NCBI GenBank assembly: GCA_026391455.1 | Contig: JAPLEH010000017.1 | Location: 118,258-182,257 of the forward strand | Source of the DNA: Bacteroidota bacterium | GTDB lineage: Bacteria; Bacteroidota; Bacteroidia; Chitinophagales; Chitinophagaceae | DNA length: 64,000 nt | Direction: 5' to 3' | Shown: positions 37,294 to 45,628 of the stretch, in pieces | How the letters are laid out: every line of letters begins with the position of its first letter | Numbering within the stretch: the stretch's first letter is position 1 | Position numbers and translations under genes: made by a program | Notes under the pieces: generated by a model | Database searches by the model: none | The model's input: only the letters and a program-made list of their open reading frames with translations | Told to the model about the DNA's origin: nothing

Positions 37294-37301
37294 CAAATTT
37301 A
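37294..37301 (-). promoter_or_regulatory. -7 box of clpS close to the start codon
   Basis: The minus strand reads TAAATTTG (exact TAnnTTTG), seven bases before the ATG, predicting a leader of only a few nucleotides. Confidence 0.5.
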
Positions 37302-37466
37302 CATTTTTGTTTTTGAAAATCTAAACCCAAATTTTAACCTGGTAAAAACCCTTTTTGGGGTGTGTATACCGGCTTTGCGAAAGCGATTTCGGCAGAAAGA
37401 AGAAGGTAAACAGGGCCAGTGATTTTATTTAGTATATTGTACAACAAAAAATCAAAATAGCAGCAT

Positions 37467-37832
37467 ATGGAACGAGTAATCGGGTTGGGCGGCCCCTTCA
37501 TCAAAGCCCGGGATCCCAAGGCGCTGGCCGCCTGGTATGAAAAACATTTGGGAATAGCATTTGGTGGCGGCACCTATGCGGTAATGAAGCCCGAAGCTGA
37601 ATCAAAGGGCTATAATATTCTTACGTTTTTCAAAGAAGACAGCGATTATTTTGCCCCTTCGGAAAAGGCGGTGATGGTGAACCTGATGGTGCGCGATCTG
37701 TTTGCTCTCATCGAAGTACTGAGGGAAGAGGGCGTTACGATCGTGGGCGACCCCATATCCGAAGAGTATGGAAAATTCGGCTGGATCATGGACCCGGAAG
37801 GGAACAAAATTGAGCTGTGGGAGGCTGTATAA
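37467..37832 (+). CDS. VOC-family (glyoxalase/bleomycin-resistance-like) protein
   Basis: The 121 residues fold as paired beta-alpha-beta-beta-beta units: GGPFIKARDPKALAAWYEKHLGI at the start and FGWIMDPEGNKIELWEAV at the end, the latter with the conserved metal-binding Glu. The first metal-ligand position near residue 6-8 is Gly/Pro rather than His, so metal binding is uncertain. It is monocistronic, followed by a strong terminator shared with tRNA-Val. The substrate cannot be inferred. Confidence 0.85.
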   Translation: MERVIGLGGPFIKARDPKALAAWYEKHLGIAFGGGTYAVMKPEAESKGYNILTFFKEDSDYFAPSEKAVMVNLMVRDLFALIEVLREEGVTIVGDPISEEYGKFGWIMDPEGNKIELWEAV

Positions 37833-37857
37833 AAGGCAAATCCCAAATAAATAAAAT

Positions 37858-37887
37858 AAAAAAGCCCAGCATTTGCGGGGCTTTTTT
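37858..37887. terminator. Bidirectional terminator between the VOC gene and tRNA-Val
   Basis: A 10-bp perfect stem AAAAAAGCCC / GGGCTTTTTT has a 10-nt loop. It ends transcription of the VOC gene on one strand and of tRNA-Val, whose 3' end is 2 bp away, on the other. Confidence 0.88.
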
Positions 37888-37888
37888 G

Positions 37889-37963
37889 TGGGAGTTGACG
37901 GGATCGAACCGCCGACCCTCTGCTTGTAAGGCAGATGCTCTAAACCAGCTGAGCTAAACTCCC
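37889..37963 (-). tRNA. tRNA-Val (anticodon UAC)
   Basis: The 75-nt cloverleaf folds fully on the minus strand: acceptor GGGAGTT/AACTCCC, D arm GCTC..GAGC, anticodon stem TCTGC/GCAGA with loop CTTACAA (anticodon TAC), and T arm GGCGG TTCGATC CCGTC. The discriminator is A and no CCA is encoded. It reads GUA and other GUN codons. It has its own promoter just upstream. Confidence 0.96.
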
Positions 37964-37976
37964 TGTTTTGGGAGTG

Positions 37977-38008
37977 CAAAGATAGGGGTACAGGTGTTTT
38001 CAGACAAA
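37977..38008 (-). promoter_or_regulatory. Promoter of tRNA-Val
   Basis: On the minus strand TTTG (38005-38008), a 20-bp spacer and TATCTTTG (37977-37984) match the full Bacteroidota -33/-7 promoter. The box ends 13 bp before the tRNA 5' end. Confidence 0.75.
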
Positions 38009-38201
38009 ATATTTTTAAACTATTTTCCGCCAAAATTAGCTGTCAGACAACCGGATATTGAGATTCTTGGCTTTTTTTCTTTGTAAGTAATCCCAGAAAT
38101 TGTGTACAACACATTGTCTGAAATTTGACCGAAGCCGGATAGGATGGGAATAAATCAAATTCAATTTTAGACAACCCGAAATAAATTATATAGTTTTCAG
38201 C

Positions 38202-39074
38202 ATGAGTAATTTTAAATATAAAGTTCACGAACTATACAACCCCACTTTAGCAGCTTTACACGATTTGGGTGGTTCTGCATCTGTATCAGAAATTGAAGAT
38301 TTTGTAATCGAACACATGAAACTATCTGAAAAAGAGGTTAGTTATATACATCGTGGTACTGCAACCATGTTAAATTACAGATTAAGATGGGCCCGGAATC
38401 ATTTGAAACATTTTGGGCTATTAGAAAATAGTAGCCGTGGGGTATGGTCTCTTACGGCTTTAGGTTCCAAATCCACTTCTGTTTCCCCCAATGATGTTTT
38501 AAAAGTGGCTGCCAACGTTTCAAAAAAGAACCCTAATGTGACACCGCTAATTGTTGAAGAAAATAGCATGCATAATTCTGACATTTTTTATACTGATTCT
38601 ATTGATGATGAAATATCGTGGCAAGAAGAGGCGTTAAATGTTATTAAAAAGATTCATCCAGCTGCATTTGAAAGATTATGTCAAAGGTTACTTCGGGAAT
38701 TAGGGTTTAAAAATGTTGAAGTAACTGGAAAGCCAAATGATGGTGGTATTGATGGAAAAGGAATTTTGCGATTAGGCGGTATATTATCATTTCATGTGGT
38801 GTTTCAAGCAAAAAGGTTCAAGGATACAGTTGGAAGTGAAATTGTTCGAAATTTTCGGGGCTCATTAAGCGCAAAAGTGGATAAAGGGCTGATCATATCG
38901 ACTGGTCGTTATACCGTAGAGGCAAAGAAAGAGGCGCAGCGCGATGGAGCAATTCCTATTGATTTAATTGATGGAGAAGAATTGGTTGAGAAATTAAAGG
39001 AACTTCAACTTGGTGTAAATATCACTTTGGTGGAGAAAGTTATCGTTGATTCAAAATGGTTTGATTCAATTTGA
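38202..39074 (+). CDS. mrr: Mrr-type restriction endonuclease (type IV, modified-DNA directed)
   Basis: The 290 residues have an N-terminal winged-helix (Mrr_N-like, TLAALHDLGGSASVSEIEDF) near 10-95, and a PD-(D/E)xK Mrr catalytic domain near 150-265. The catalytic residues are seen as GGIDGKGI (Asp184) and VVFQAKRF (Gln202-Ala-Lys204), the Q-x-K variant of the family. LLRELGFKNVEVTGKPNDGG precedes them. The family cuts DNA with modified bases, so it defends against modified phage DNA or foreign methylation. It is AT-richer than its neighbours and stands alone behind tRNA-Val, without a methyltransferase. Confidence 0.88.
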   Translation: MSNFKYKVHELYNPTLAALHDLGGSASVSEIEDFVIEHMKLSEKEVSYIHRGTATMLNYRLRWARNHLKHFGLLENSSRGVWSLTALGSKSTSVSPNDVLKVAANVSKKNPNVTPLIVEENSMHNSDIFYTDSIDDEISWQEEALNVIKKIHPAAFERLCQRLLRELGFKNVEVTGKPNDGGIDGKGILRLGGILSFHVVFQAKRFKDTVGSEIVRNFRGSLSAKVDKGLIISTGRYTVEAKKEAQRDGAIPIDLIDGEELVEKLKELQLGVNITLVEKVIVDSKWFDSI

Positions 39075-39184
39075 ACTATATATTAATGTATTTGGGTAAT
39101 TTGAGTTTTTAATAGTTGTCTTTTAGATCGCTATCCGGCATTATTCACCGGCTACCGCCAATTTTTAAACCCATATTAATCCAT

Positions 39185-39919
39185 TCACAACAACTGCTTC
39201 CTGTCAAACTCCTTACCCAACTTAAACTTTCCAAATGCAGTCTCTGCAAATTCCTTATCCACTTTCAGAATAGCTTTTTTAGCGATCATCTCTGACCGGC
39301 TGATTTTTAGAAAATCATTTTTATACTGGGCTGGCACCATGTCCTGCATCACCTGCTTCAACGAATCTCTTATCAATACCGGCGCGGGCTGACCATTGCT
39401 CCTGATCTTTACATAGTTTTTTATGGATTCCATATGTACCACATCTTTCCAGCATATTTTAAGCATGGTGTTTCCCTGCTTCACAAAAAAGTAATCAGGT
39501 GCTTCTTCGCTATCGTCCGGCAAACCTTTTTTAGAAATAAAATTATTCACCGCCAGTTGGATGGCTGCGAAAAGGTTGGCCGCATTGACCGGTTTTACCA
39601 GAAATGCGGATGGTAATGTTGCTGCCGCTTTTTTTATCGTATCCTTATCATTGTAGGCTGTGAGAAAAATAACGGGGCAGTCTTTTTGTTGCTTTACCTG
39701 ACTGGCAACCTGGATACCGCTTTGCTGATCGATGCCATGGCCCAGGTCGATATCCGTAATCAGCAGGTCAAACGCCAGCTCGGATACAGCCGCCGCCGCT
39801 TTCTGATAACTGTAACAAGTACCTGCAGTAGAATAGCCAAACCCCTCCAGCAGCGTTTTGATATGATGGGCGATCAACCCTTCATCCTCCACAATTAATA
39901 TACTGATCTCATTATCCAT
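39185..39919 (-). CDS. LytTR-family response regulator
   Basis: The 244 residues comprise a receiver domain (LIVEDEGLIAHHI; Asp56 in LLITDIDLG; FLVKPVNAANL) and a LytTR DNA-binding domain from about 145 (DYFFVKQGNTMLKICWKDVVHMESIKNYVKI... SEMIAKKAI). It binds DNA through the beta-type LytTR fold. The gene overlaps the end of the upstream histidine kinase gene by 8 bp, so the pair is a two-component system. Confidence 0.93.
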   Translation of the reverse strand: MDNEISILIVEDEGLIAHHIKTLLEGFGYSTAGTCYSYQKAAAAVSELAFDLLITDIDLGHGIDQQSGIQVASQVKQQKDCPVIFLTAYNDKDTIKKAAATLPSAFLVKPVNAANLFAAIQLAVNNFISKKGLPDDSEEAPDYFFVKQGNTMLKICWKDVVHMESIKNYVKIRSNGQPAPVLIRDSLKQVMQDMVPAQYKNDFLKISRSEMIAKKAILKVDKEFAETAFGKFKLGKEFDRKQLL

Positions 39920-41624
39920 GAATCAAAGGTATAGTTAGATTATACGCGTACTTGTTGTCGGGCCCGGTTTCCAGCTTGCCTTCCAACTGTTCGATAAGGA
40001 TATGCACTATTTCCAGCCCCAGCGATTTGTTGCCGTTCGCTTCGGATTGTTTCCTTCCGTTATCGCGGTAGCGTACCTGGATACCGTTATTATTGATGAT
40101 GCTCACCGAGATTTCCAACGATCCGTCAGCAGGTACAGCATATTTTATAGAGTTGGTCACCCATTCATTGATGATCAGTCCCAACGGAAAACTGATTTTC
40201 TGCGGCACCCGGATCGACTCCACATTCAAATGCGTAATCACTTTCCGGCTGTCAGCCATCAGGTTAGACGCATTGCTTACCAGGTATTGTATATACTTCC
40301 TTAAATCCACCACATCGGTTTGTTCCATCAGTTGCTGGTGCAATTTGGCAATGCTCTCGATCCGTAACCGGATGTTTTGCATATTCTCCTTTACCTCTTC
40401 GGTATCGGTATTTTTTTCCTGCATATACACCAGGCTCATGATCATTTGCAGGTTGTTTTTCACCCGGTGATGAATTTCTTTATTGAGTAATTCGTTCTGC
40501 AGATTTTTCTGATACAACTGCTGGTTGATGTCCACCACTTCATTTCTCTTCCGGCGTATTTCTTTATTCCGGCGTACCAGAAAGATTGCCAGCAAGGAAA
40601 TAACCACAACCAACCCCGCCAGAATATAGATAAAGCGTTTCCGGATTTCTGCTTTTTCCAGTTCCGCCAGCCGCTTTGCCTCCACCGTTGCAATTTCCAT
40701 TTTGGCCAGCTTGTCCCGCACTTCCCGTACCGTTTCCGGTGTATTGAATTTATTATATACTTTATTATTCAGATGAAGGTAATAAGCCTCTTTTGCTTTA
40801 TTTCCGGTAACCCGGTTCAGTTCCCATAGTTCATTACTGTAATACACACTATCGTTCAGGTTCGGGCTTTTTGCAAAAATGGTCTCCAGACTGTCTAAAT
40901 AGGGAGACTGAAAATTGTGATTATACCGTACATCGGTACGTGCTTTTACAATGATGTAATGATTCAGGTAATCGTATTCCGTACTGTCATTCTTTATCCA
41001 TTCCCTGCGCGTAAGAAATTTCAATATCGAATCGGCCAGGGTGTAATTTTTTACGGTAGTGCTGATCACTGCCATCTCCACGGTGAAGGATAATTCCTTT
41101 TTGATGCTGTCGGGTTTGGTAAGAATCTCATTATATAACTCCGAAAGTATTTGAATGCAATGGGCACTGTCCATTACTTTATCATAACTGTGCGCCACGA
41201 GGTGTTTGATATAAAGGGCTTTTTTTTGTTCACGGGGTATGGTAGCATACAAGCGGGCCGCTTCGCTGTAAAAATCGATGGTCATCTGCGGATTATTATT
41301 GATGGCATCGTAAGCCCTCCCTTTGGCAAAAACAGCCCGGGCTAGCAATAGGGTATCATTGGCTCCGGAAGCTACTTGCCAGGCACTGTCGTAGAGTTCA
41401 AGGCTTTTTGCAAAATTATTATAGCTGTTCTTTATCTTATAGATACTGTCTCCCTGATTAATGTAATGGGCAACCTGTATACTGTCTTTTCTGTATTGCT
41501 CAGGACTTCTTTTTCCCTGGTTATTGCATGAAAAGAGCAACGGGATGAACAGGTATAAGATAAGGAACGGCTTTTTCAACTGGTTATTTTTACAAAGATA
41601 CCGCCGGTGTATCAGGAAATTCAC
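39912..41624 (-). CDS. Sensor histidine kinase (HisKA_2/HWE-like) with TPR-type N-terminal region
   Basis: This is a 570-residue protein if started at the ATG 41624. Residues ~35-300 are helical and TPR-like (periplasmic), a TM helix follows near 335-352, then a coiled coil, the phospho-acceptor box NKEIHHRVKNNLQMIMSLVYMQ and a HATPase domain (LGLIINEWVTNSIKYAVPADG; SLGLEIVHILIEQLEG). The box is the HisKA_2 form. The sequence KKPFLILYLFIPLLFSCNN is a lipobox signal; a TTG at 41577-41579 would start exactly there (555 residues), so the true start may be that TTG. Partner of the LytTR regulator. Confidence 0.9.
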   Translation of the reverse strand: MNFLIHRRYLCKNNQLKKPFLILYLFIPLLFSCNNQGKRSPEQYRKDSIQVAHYINQGDSIYKIKNSYNNFAKSLELYDSAWQVASGANDTLLLARAVFAKGRAYDAINNNPQMTIDFYSEAARLYATIPREQKKALYIKHLVAHSYDKVMDSAHCIQILSELYNEILTKPDSIKKELSFTVEMAVISTTVKNYTLADSILKFLTRREWIKNDSTEYDYLNHYIIVKARTDVRYNHNFQSPYLDSLETIFAKSPNLNDSVYYSNELWELNRVTGNKAKEAYYLHLNNKVYNKFNTPETVREVRDKLAKMEIATVEAKRLAELEKAEIRKRFIYILAGLVVVISLLAIFLVRRNKEIRRKRNEVVDINQQLYQKNLQNELLNKEIHHRVKNNLQMIMSLVYMQEKNTDTEEVKENMQNIRLRIESIAKLHQQLMEQTDVVDLRKYIQYLVSNASNLMADSRKVITHLNVESIRVPQKISFPLGLIINEWVTNSIKYAVPADGSLEISVSIINNNGIQVRYRDNGRKQSEANGNKSLGLEIVHILIEQLEGKLETGPDNKYAYNLTIPLIHG

Positions 41625-41879
41625 TTTTTCAACCTCAAAAAAAAGGCTTTCACGCTCAATGTGCTGAAGTATAAAAAACAGCGGATTATTTTCGTCAGAT
41701 ATAACTATAGGTTATTGAAGTTAAAGCCCTTTTGTTTCTACAAAGGGGTATTTTTTTTATTTATCAGCCTGTTTATTCTGCTTCAGCCTCAAAAAACAGT
41801 TCTTTCAGCCTCAAACGTACTCAGATATTACGTCAAAGCAAAACTATCCTTTTCTTTTGTATCACTAAATCCAATTTTA

Positions 41880-43067
41880 ATGAAAAGAATCAAACTGGTT
41901 AAGGCATTTGCCTTTTTGTTTTTTGCTGTTAGTGGCAATGCACAGCATAATGTGGGCATTGGCACCGCCTCTCCGGATGCAAGTGCTGTACTGGATATCA
42001 GCAGCAACACAAAGGGATTCTTAACGCCACGGATGACACTGGCGCAGAAGAATGCTATATCGGCTCCTGCTACCGGACTACTGGTTTATCAAACGGATGG
42101 CACCACCGGGTTTTATTACTACAACGGCTCCCAATGGATTTTGCTATCTGAACTGCCGGGCTTTTTTAACATAAGCAGTACCAATCCCAATACCATTCAT
42201 TATACTGATGCAGCAAACTATGGAAAGAACTTTGTCGTGAATGCAGATGATGTGAATTACATTCCCGGTGATCCCACCATTGCCAAGATACTGCTCCATC
42301 CTCCAAAGTATGCTTTCAGAGCAGGCAGTATTGATAACAATAACTGGGATATGGACAGCCTGGGGTACTCAAGTTTTGCCGGCGGGTACAATAACCTGGC
42401 AAAAGGAGTGGGCACTGCCGCATTCGGTTTGCAAAATAAAGCCAATGGCGATCAGAGTGTGGCCATGGGTTATTTTACCGTGGCCGATGGCTGGTACGGA
42501 CTGTCGCATGGTTTTCAAACCACCGCACCCACGTATGGGGAAGTTACCATTGGAAGTTTTAATACCACCTATACACCAGCGGTTGCAGGCAGTGGCCCCG
42601 GCAGCAGTGCCAGGCTTCCATATAGTGCAGACAGGGCATTTACCATCGGCACAGGTACATCCACTTTTAACCGCAACGATGCTTTGATCGTATTTAAAGA
42701 CGGTACCATTGAGCTGGACAGCCTTTCATTTAATCCGGCTAAAACGGTGAATCGCTTATATGCTTACAATAATAATTTATACTTCAGCGGCAGATCTGCC
42801 AGTGCAGTAACGGGTACACAGAATATTGGCGCCAATGCCACGAATAAAATGACCATCACGGTTACGCATAATAAAAACATTACCGGCACACAGGTTATAC
42901 AGCTTACTGTGCGGGGAGATGCAACCGCTGGGCTGAGTGAAGTTTTTACGGCCACCGTTATTGGTAACAGTGTTACTGCCAATTCATTTCAGGCAGTGAT
43001 CTATCGGGTGGATGGCGCATCGTGGACACAGAACCCTTCGCTGATGTATTCCATTGCAGTGCAATAG
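41880..43067 (+). CDS. Exported protein with GIGT module and YadA-head-like repeats
   Basis: The 395 residues start with a signal peptide (MKRIKLVKAFAFLFFAVSGN). The mature N terminus HNVGIGTASPDASAVLDISS leads a ~70-residue module ending LLVYQTDGTTGFYYYNGSQW. The middle, near 160-230, has GYSSFAGGYNNLAKGVGTAA, then FGLQNKANGDQSVAMGYFTV, a left-handed beta-roll pattern like the YadA head of trimeric adhesins. The C terminus is beta-rich. Probably an extracellular trimeric surface protein. It begins a five-gene cluster (gap to the next gene 29 bp). The frame is open 91 codons upstream, but only this ATG gives the signal. Confidence 0.75.
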   Translation: MKRIKLVKAFAFLFFAVSGNAQHNVGIGTASPDASAVLDISSNTKGFLTPRMTLAQKNAISAPATGLLVYQTDGTTGFYYYNGSQWILLSELPGFFNISSTNPNTIHYTDAANYGKNFVVNADDVNYIPGDPTIAKILLHPPKYAFRAGSIDNNNWDMDSLGYSSFAGGYNNLAKGVGTAAFGLQNKANGDQSVAMGYFTVADGWYGLSHGFQTTAPTYGEVTIGSFNTTYTPAVAGSGPGSSARLPYSADRAFTIGTGTSTFNRNDALIVFKDGTIELDSLSFNPAKTVNRLYAYNNNLYFSGRSASAVTGTQNIGANATNKMTITVTHNKNITGTQVIQLTVRGDATAGLSEVFTATVIGNSVTANSFQAVIYRVDGASWTQNPSLMYSIAVQ

Positions 43068-43096
43068 ACTTCAACATTCAAACTAAAAATCCAAAT

Positions 43097-43861
43097 ATGA
43101 AAGACAGACTACTTGTTTTGTTCATCCTGATTACGGGGATGACACTTCACCTGAATGCCCAAAATAATCTGGGTATTGGTACCGCCACACCGGCTGCGAG
43201 CGCTAAACTGGATGTGAGCAGCAGCACACAAGGCATTTTAATCCCCCGAATGACCACTGCTGCACGCAATGCGATCGTTTCACCTGCGAAGGGTTTAATG
43301 GTGTACGATAGCACCCTGAAAACTTTTTATTACCACGATGGTACGGCCTGGGGAGCCGTAGGTGGTGGGAGCGGAGCCAGTTTGCAATTATTTGTTTCTA
43401 AAAATGCCACGCAAACCACACAACTGGGAAGTAGTGCCGTTTTTGTACCCGATTCAGTAAGCTTTCAAACGGTCAATACCGGGACATTAATGGGGGGCAA
43501 TACCTGGAATATACCAGCGAATTCTTTTGCATTTAAAGTAGGGCCAACGGGTGCCGGCCTTTATTTAATTGATGTTCGGATATCCAGTTCAAATATTCAT
43601 GCAATACCGATGCTGGATTTTGGGGGAGTGTATGCTGGTACCAGTGTATATGGTCTTGGAGTTAATTATTCTGCATCCGGTATTAATCCCATTATGCCGT
43701 CTGCTGCCATTCCATATTCTAAAAGGGGGCTTTTACAAACAGTCATGTATTTAAATGCCGGTGATTCCTTTAAAGTAAGGGCTCAATCCAGTTCACAGGT
43801 TGTTGGTGCTGACTTAACAGGTGATGCAGGGTGCCGGTTAACGGTGGTAAAATTGAATTAG
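43097..43861 (+). CDS. Exported protein with GIGT module and C-terminal jelly-roll domain
   Basis: The 254 residues have a signal peptide (MKDRLLVLFILITGMTLHLN), then NNLGIGTATPAASAKLDVSS and the shared module ending GLMVYDSTLKTFYYHDGTAW. From about 115 the sequence is beta-rich (SFAFKVGPTGAGLYLIDVRI ... LNAGDSFKVRAQSSSQ), which resembles a C1q-like jelly roll. Not otherwise recognised. The second gene of the cluster; the next starts 36 bp later. Confidence 0.72.
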   Translation: MKDRLLVLFILITGMTLHLNAQNNLGIGTATPAASAKLDVSSSTQGILIPRMTTAARNAIVSPAKGLMVYDSTLKTFYYHDGTAWGAVGGGSGASLQLFVSKNATQTTQLGSSAVFVPDSVSFQTVNTGTLMGGNTWNIPANSFAFKVGPTGAGLYLIDVRISSSNIHAIPMLDFGGVYAGTSVYGLGVNYSASGINPIMPSAAIPYSKRGLLQTVMYLNAGDSFKVRAQSSSQVVGADLTGDAGCRLTVVKLN

Positions 43862-43897
43862 TCATGTATCAAATAGTAAAAAGTAAAAAACAATAAA

Positions 43898-44581
43898 ATG
43901 AAAAAAATAATAACACTTTTAGTAATCTGCCTTATTGGTAAAATGACTCAGGCACAAAACAATCTCGGCATTGGCACCGCCACGCCGGCCGCCAGTGCCA
44001 AACTGGATGTATCCGCCACCGACAAAGGCATACTCATTCCCCGTATGACACTGGCACAACGGAATGCCATAGCAAGCCCGGCAATATCGTTACTGATCTA
44101 TCAGACGGATAATACACCCGGGTATTATTATTACAATGGTAGCACATGGACCACTTTGGGCGGTAGTGTTTCCAGCACCCAATTGCCCAATGCGATGTTT
44201 GGACACAATACCACCAATACGCAAAATGTGGTGTATATCACTCCGTTTTCAGCAGCAAGTTCACCCAGCCTTAATCATACCAATACATTTCTCATTCCGG
44301 CTGGCACCACTATTACACTTACCTTTTATTCATACGAGAATGAAGCAATCACGTATGAATTGTTTAATGTAACACCAACTGCCGGATCAGCAACTTTTAC
44401 TGTGGTTCCCGGAGCTTTGGCAAGCACCTCAACCGCCACCTATACATCAGGGGCTCCTGTGCCGGGTACATTCACATATACCGCCACAACCGGACAATTA
44501 TTAACAATAGGAATGCGGCCGACGGCAGGCGGGGGATTTACTGGCGGGGGAATTGTTTATTCAATGTTTTCAGCAAATTAA
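43898..44581 (+). CDS. Exported protein with GIGT module (third copy in the cluster)
   Basis: The 227 residues have a signal peptide (MKKIITLLVICLIGKMTQAQ), then NNLGIGTATPAASAKLDVSA and the module ending LLIYQTDNTPGYYYYNGSTW, almost the same as the previous gene through about residue 80. The C-terminal 130 residues (TFLIPAGTTITLTFYSYENE... GTFTYTATTGQLLTIGMRPT) are a short all-beta domain, not recognised. The conserved head with divergent ends fits tandem duplication followed by domain swapping. The next gene begins 33 bp later. Confidence 0.72.
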   Translation: MKKIITLLVICLIGKMTQAQNNLGIGTATPAASAKLDVSATDKGILIPRMTLAQRNAIASPAISLLIYQTDNTPGYYYYNGSTWTTLGGSVSSTQLPNAMFGHNTTNTQNVVYITPFSAASSPSLNHTNTFLIPAGTTITLTFYSYENEAITYELFNVTPTAGSATFTVVPGALASTSTATYTSGAPVPGTFTYTATTGQLLTIGMRPTAGGGFTGGGIVYSMFSAN

Positions 44582-44614
44582 TATAATTATAAAAACACTT
44601 TAAAATTTAAAACT

Positions 44615-45532
44615 ATGGAAGGAACTATTGGTGAAATAAGAATGTTTTCAGGAAGTTTTCCGCCGGCAAACTGGGCCAGATGCGATGGAAGTCAGCTGAA
44701 GGTTTTGGAACATCAGGCGCTATATACAATTATCGGCAATATGTTTGGGGGCACTGCAACTACATTTAATCTGCCCGACCTGAGAGACAAATTTCCGGTT
44801 GGGACCGGGACTAATTTCATGTTTGGTGCAACGGGCGGAGCTAATATGGTTGAAATAAAAGCAAACAATCTGCCTGCCCATAATCACTCGTTTGAATTTA
44901 AACCCAGTAGTTTAACTGCCAATGCCGTAACAAAAATTTATATGGCCAATCAGGCTGCGGATGGCACACTTGATGGGGCCGGAAAACTATTAAGCAGTGC
45001 GTTCGGAGGTGGTGATAACTTTGTCAATGACGGAAGTACACGGATAGCATTATCTCCAAAAACAGCAGAAACAACCGTAAATGTAACGATGACGCCACAA
45101 TCGGGGTTCACCAATACAATCGGTGCCGGAGAAAAGTTGAATATAACCCCTCCTTATCAGGTGGTTAATTTTATAATATGCATAAAGGGAGATTATCCTT
45201 CAAGAGATCGCAGAAGGATACTGGTGCCAGGTCTGAATTTCGAGATCAGGTCGTTTAGGTTATTAACCCAGGATATATTTATCGGAAACAGCTCCAGTAA
45301 GAAAAAAATTGTAAGGGTGAACAATCCATTTTATAACACCGGCTTTAGAATCCAGCCAACTATACAAATAAGAAACACAGAAAAATATGCTGATGTATTT
45401 GCAACATCCATGATGGGTCATTTCGATGCTGAATATTTTGAAGTGGCGATTATCAGAATTGATGGTGATAGCTGGGCGCAGGAATTATTCATGACCGTCC
45501 ATTTCAATTTTTATGATGAACAAACGGTATAG
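44615..45532 (+). CDS. Phage tail-collar (microcystin-dependent-protein-like) domain protein
   Basis: The 305 residues have no signal peptide. The N terminus, GTIGEIRMFSGSFPPANWARCDG followed by TFNLPDLRDKFPVGTG, is the tail-collar fold of phage tail fibres and of bacterial MdpB-like proteins. ANNLPAHNHSFEFKP is the usual second segment. The C-terminal third (VNNPFYNTGFRIQPTIQIRN...DSWAQELFMTVHFNFYD) is beta-rich. Such proteins can belong to contractile injection systems or to surface fibres; no sheath, tube or baseplate gene is here. It sits between secreted GIGT proteins and a T9SS protein, so its localisation is puzzling. Confidence 0.82.
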   Translation: MEGTIGEIRMFSGSFPPANWARCDGSQLKVLEHQALYTIIGNMFGGTATTFNLPDLRDKFPVGTGTNFMFGATGGANMVEIKANNLPAHNHSFEFKPSSLTANAVTKIYMANQAADGTLDGAGKLLSSAFGGGDNFVNDGSTRIALSPKTAETTVNVTMTPQSGFTNTIGAGEKLNITPPYQVVNFIICIKGDYPSRDRRRILVPGLNFEIRSFRLLTQDIFIGNSSSKKKIVRVNNPFYNTGFRIQPTIQIRNTEKYADVFATSMMGHFDAEYFEVAIIRIDGDSWAQELFMTVHFNFYDEQTV

Positions 45533-45628
45533 TACTAAATGTTAAGTTGTCTGATAGTAACAGGGAGCTTTGGAACAAATAGTTTTCAGCTTTTGTATCT
45601 ATCAGAAAAAAATCAATAAAATATCTGT

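Noticed and set aside
41607-41879. 91-codon N-terminal extension of the YadA-head-like protein
   Set aside because: The extension overlaps the divergent histidine kinase start and would bury the signal peptide.
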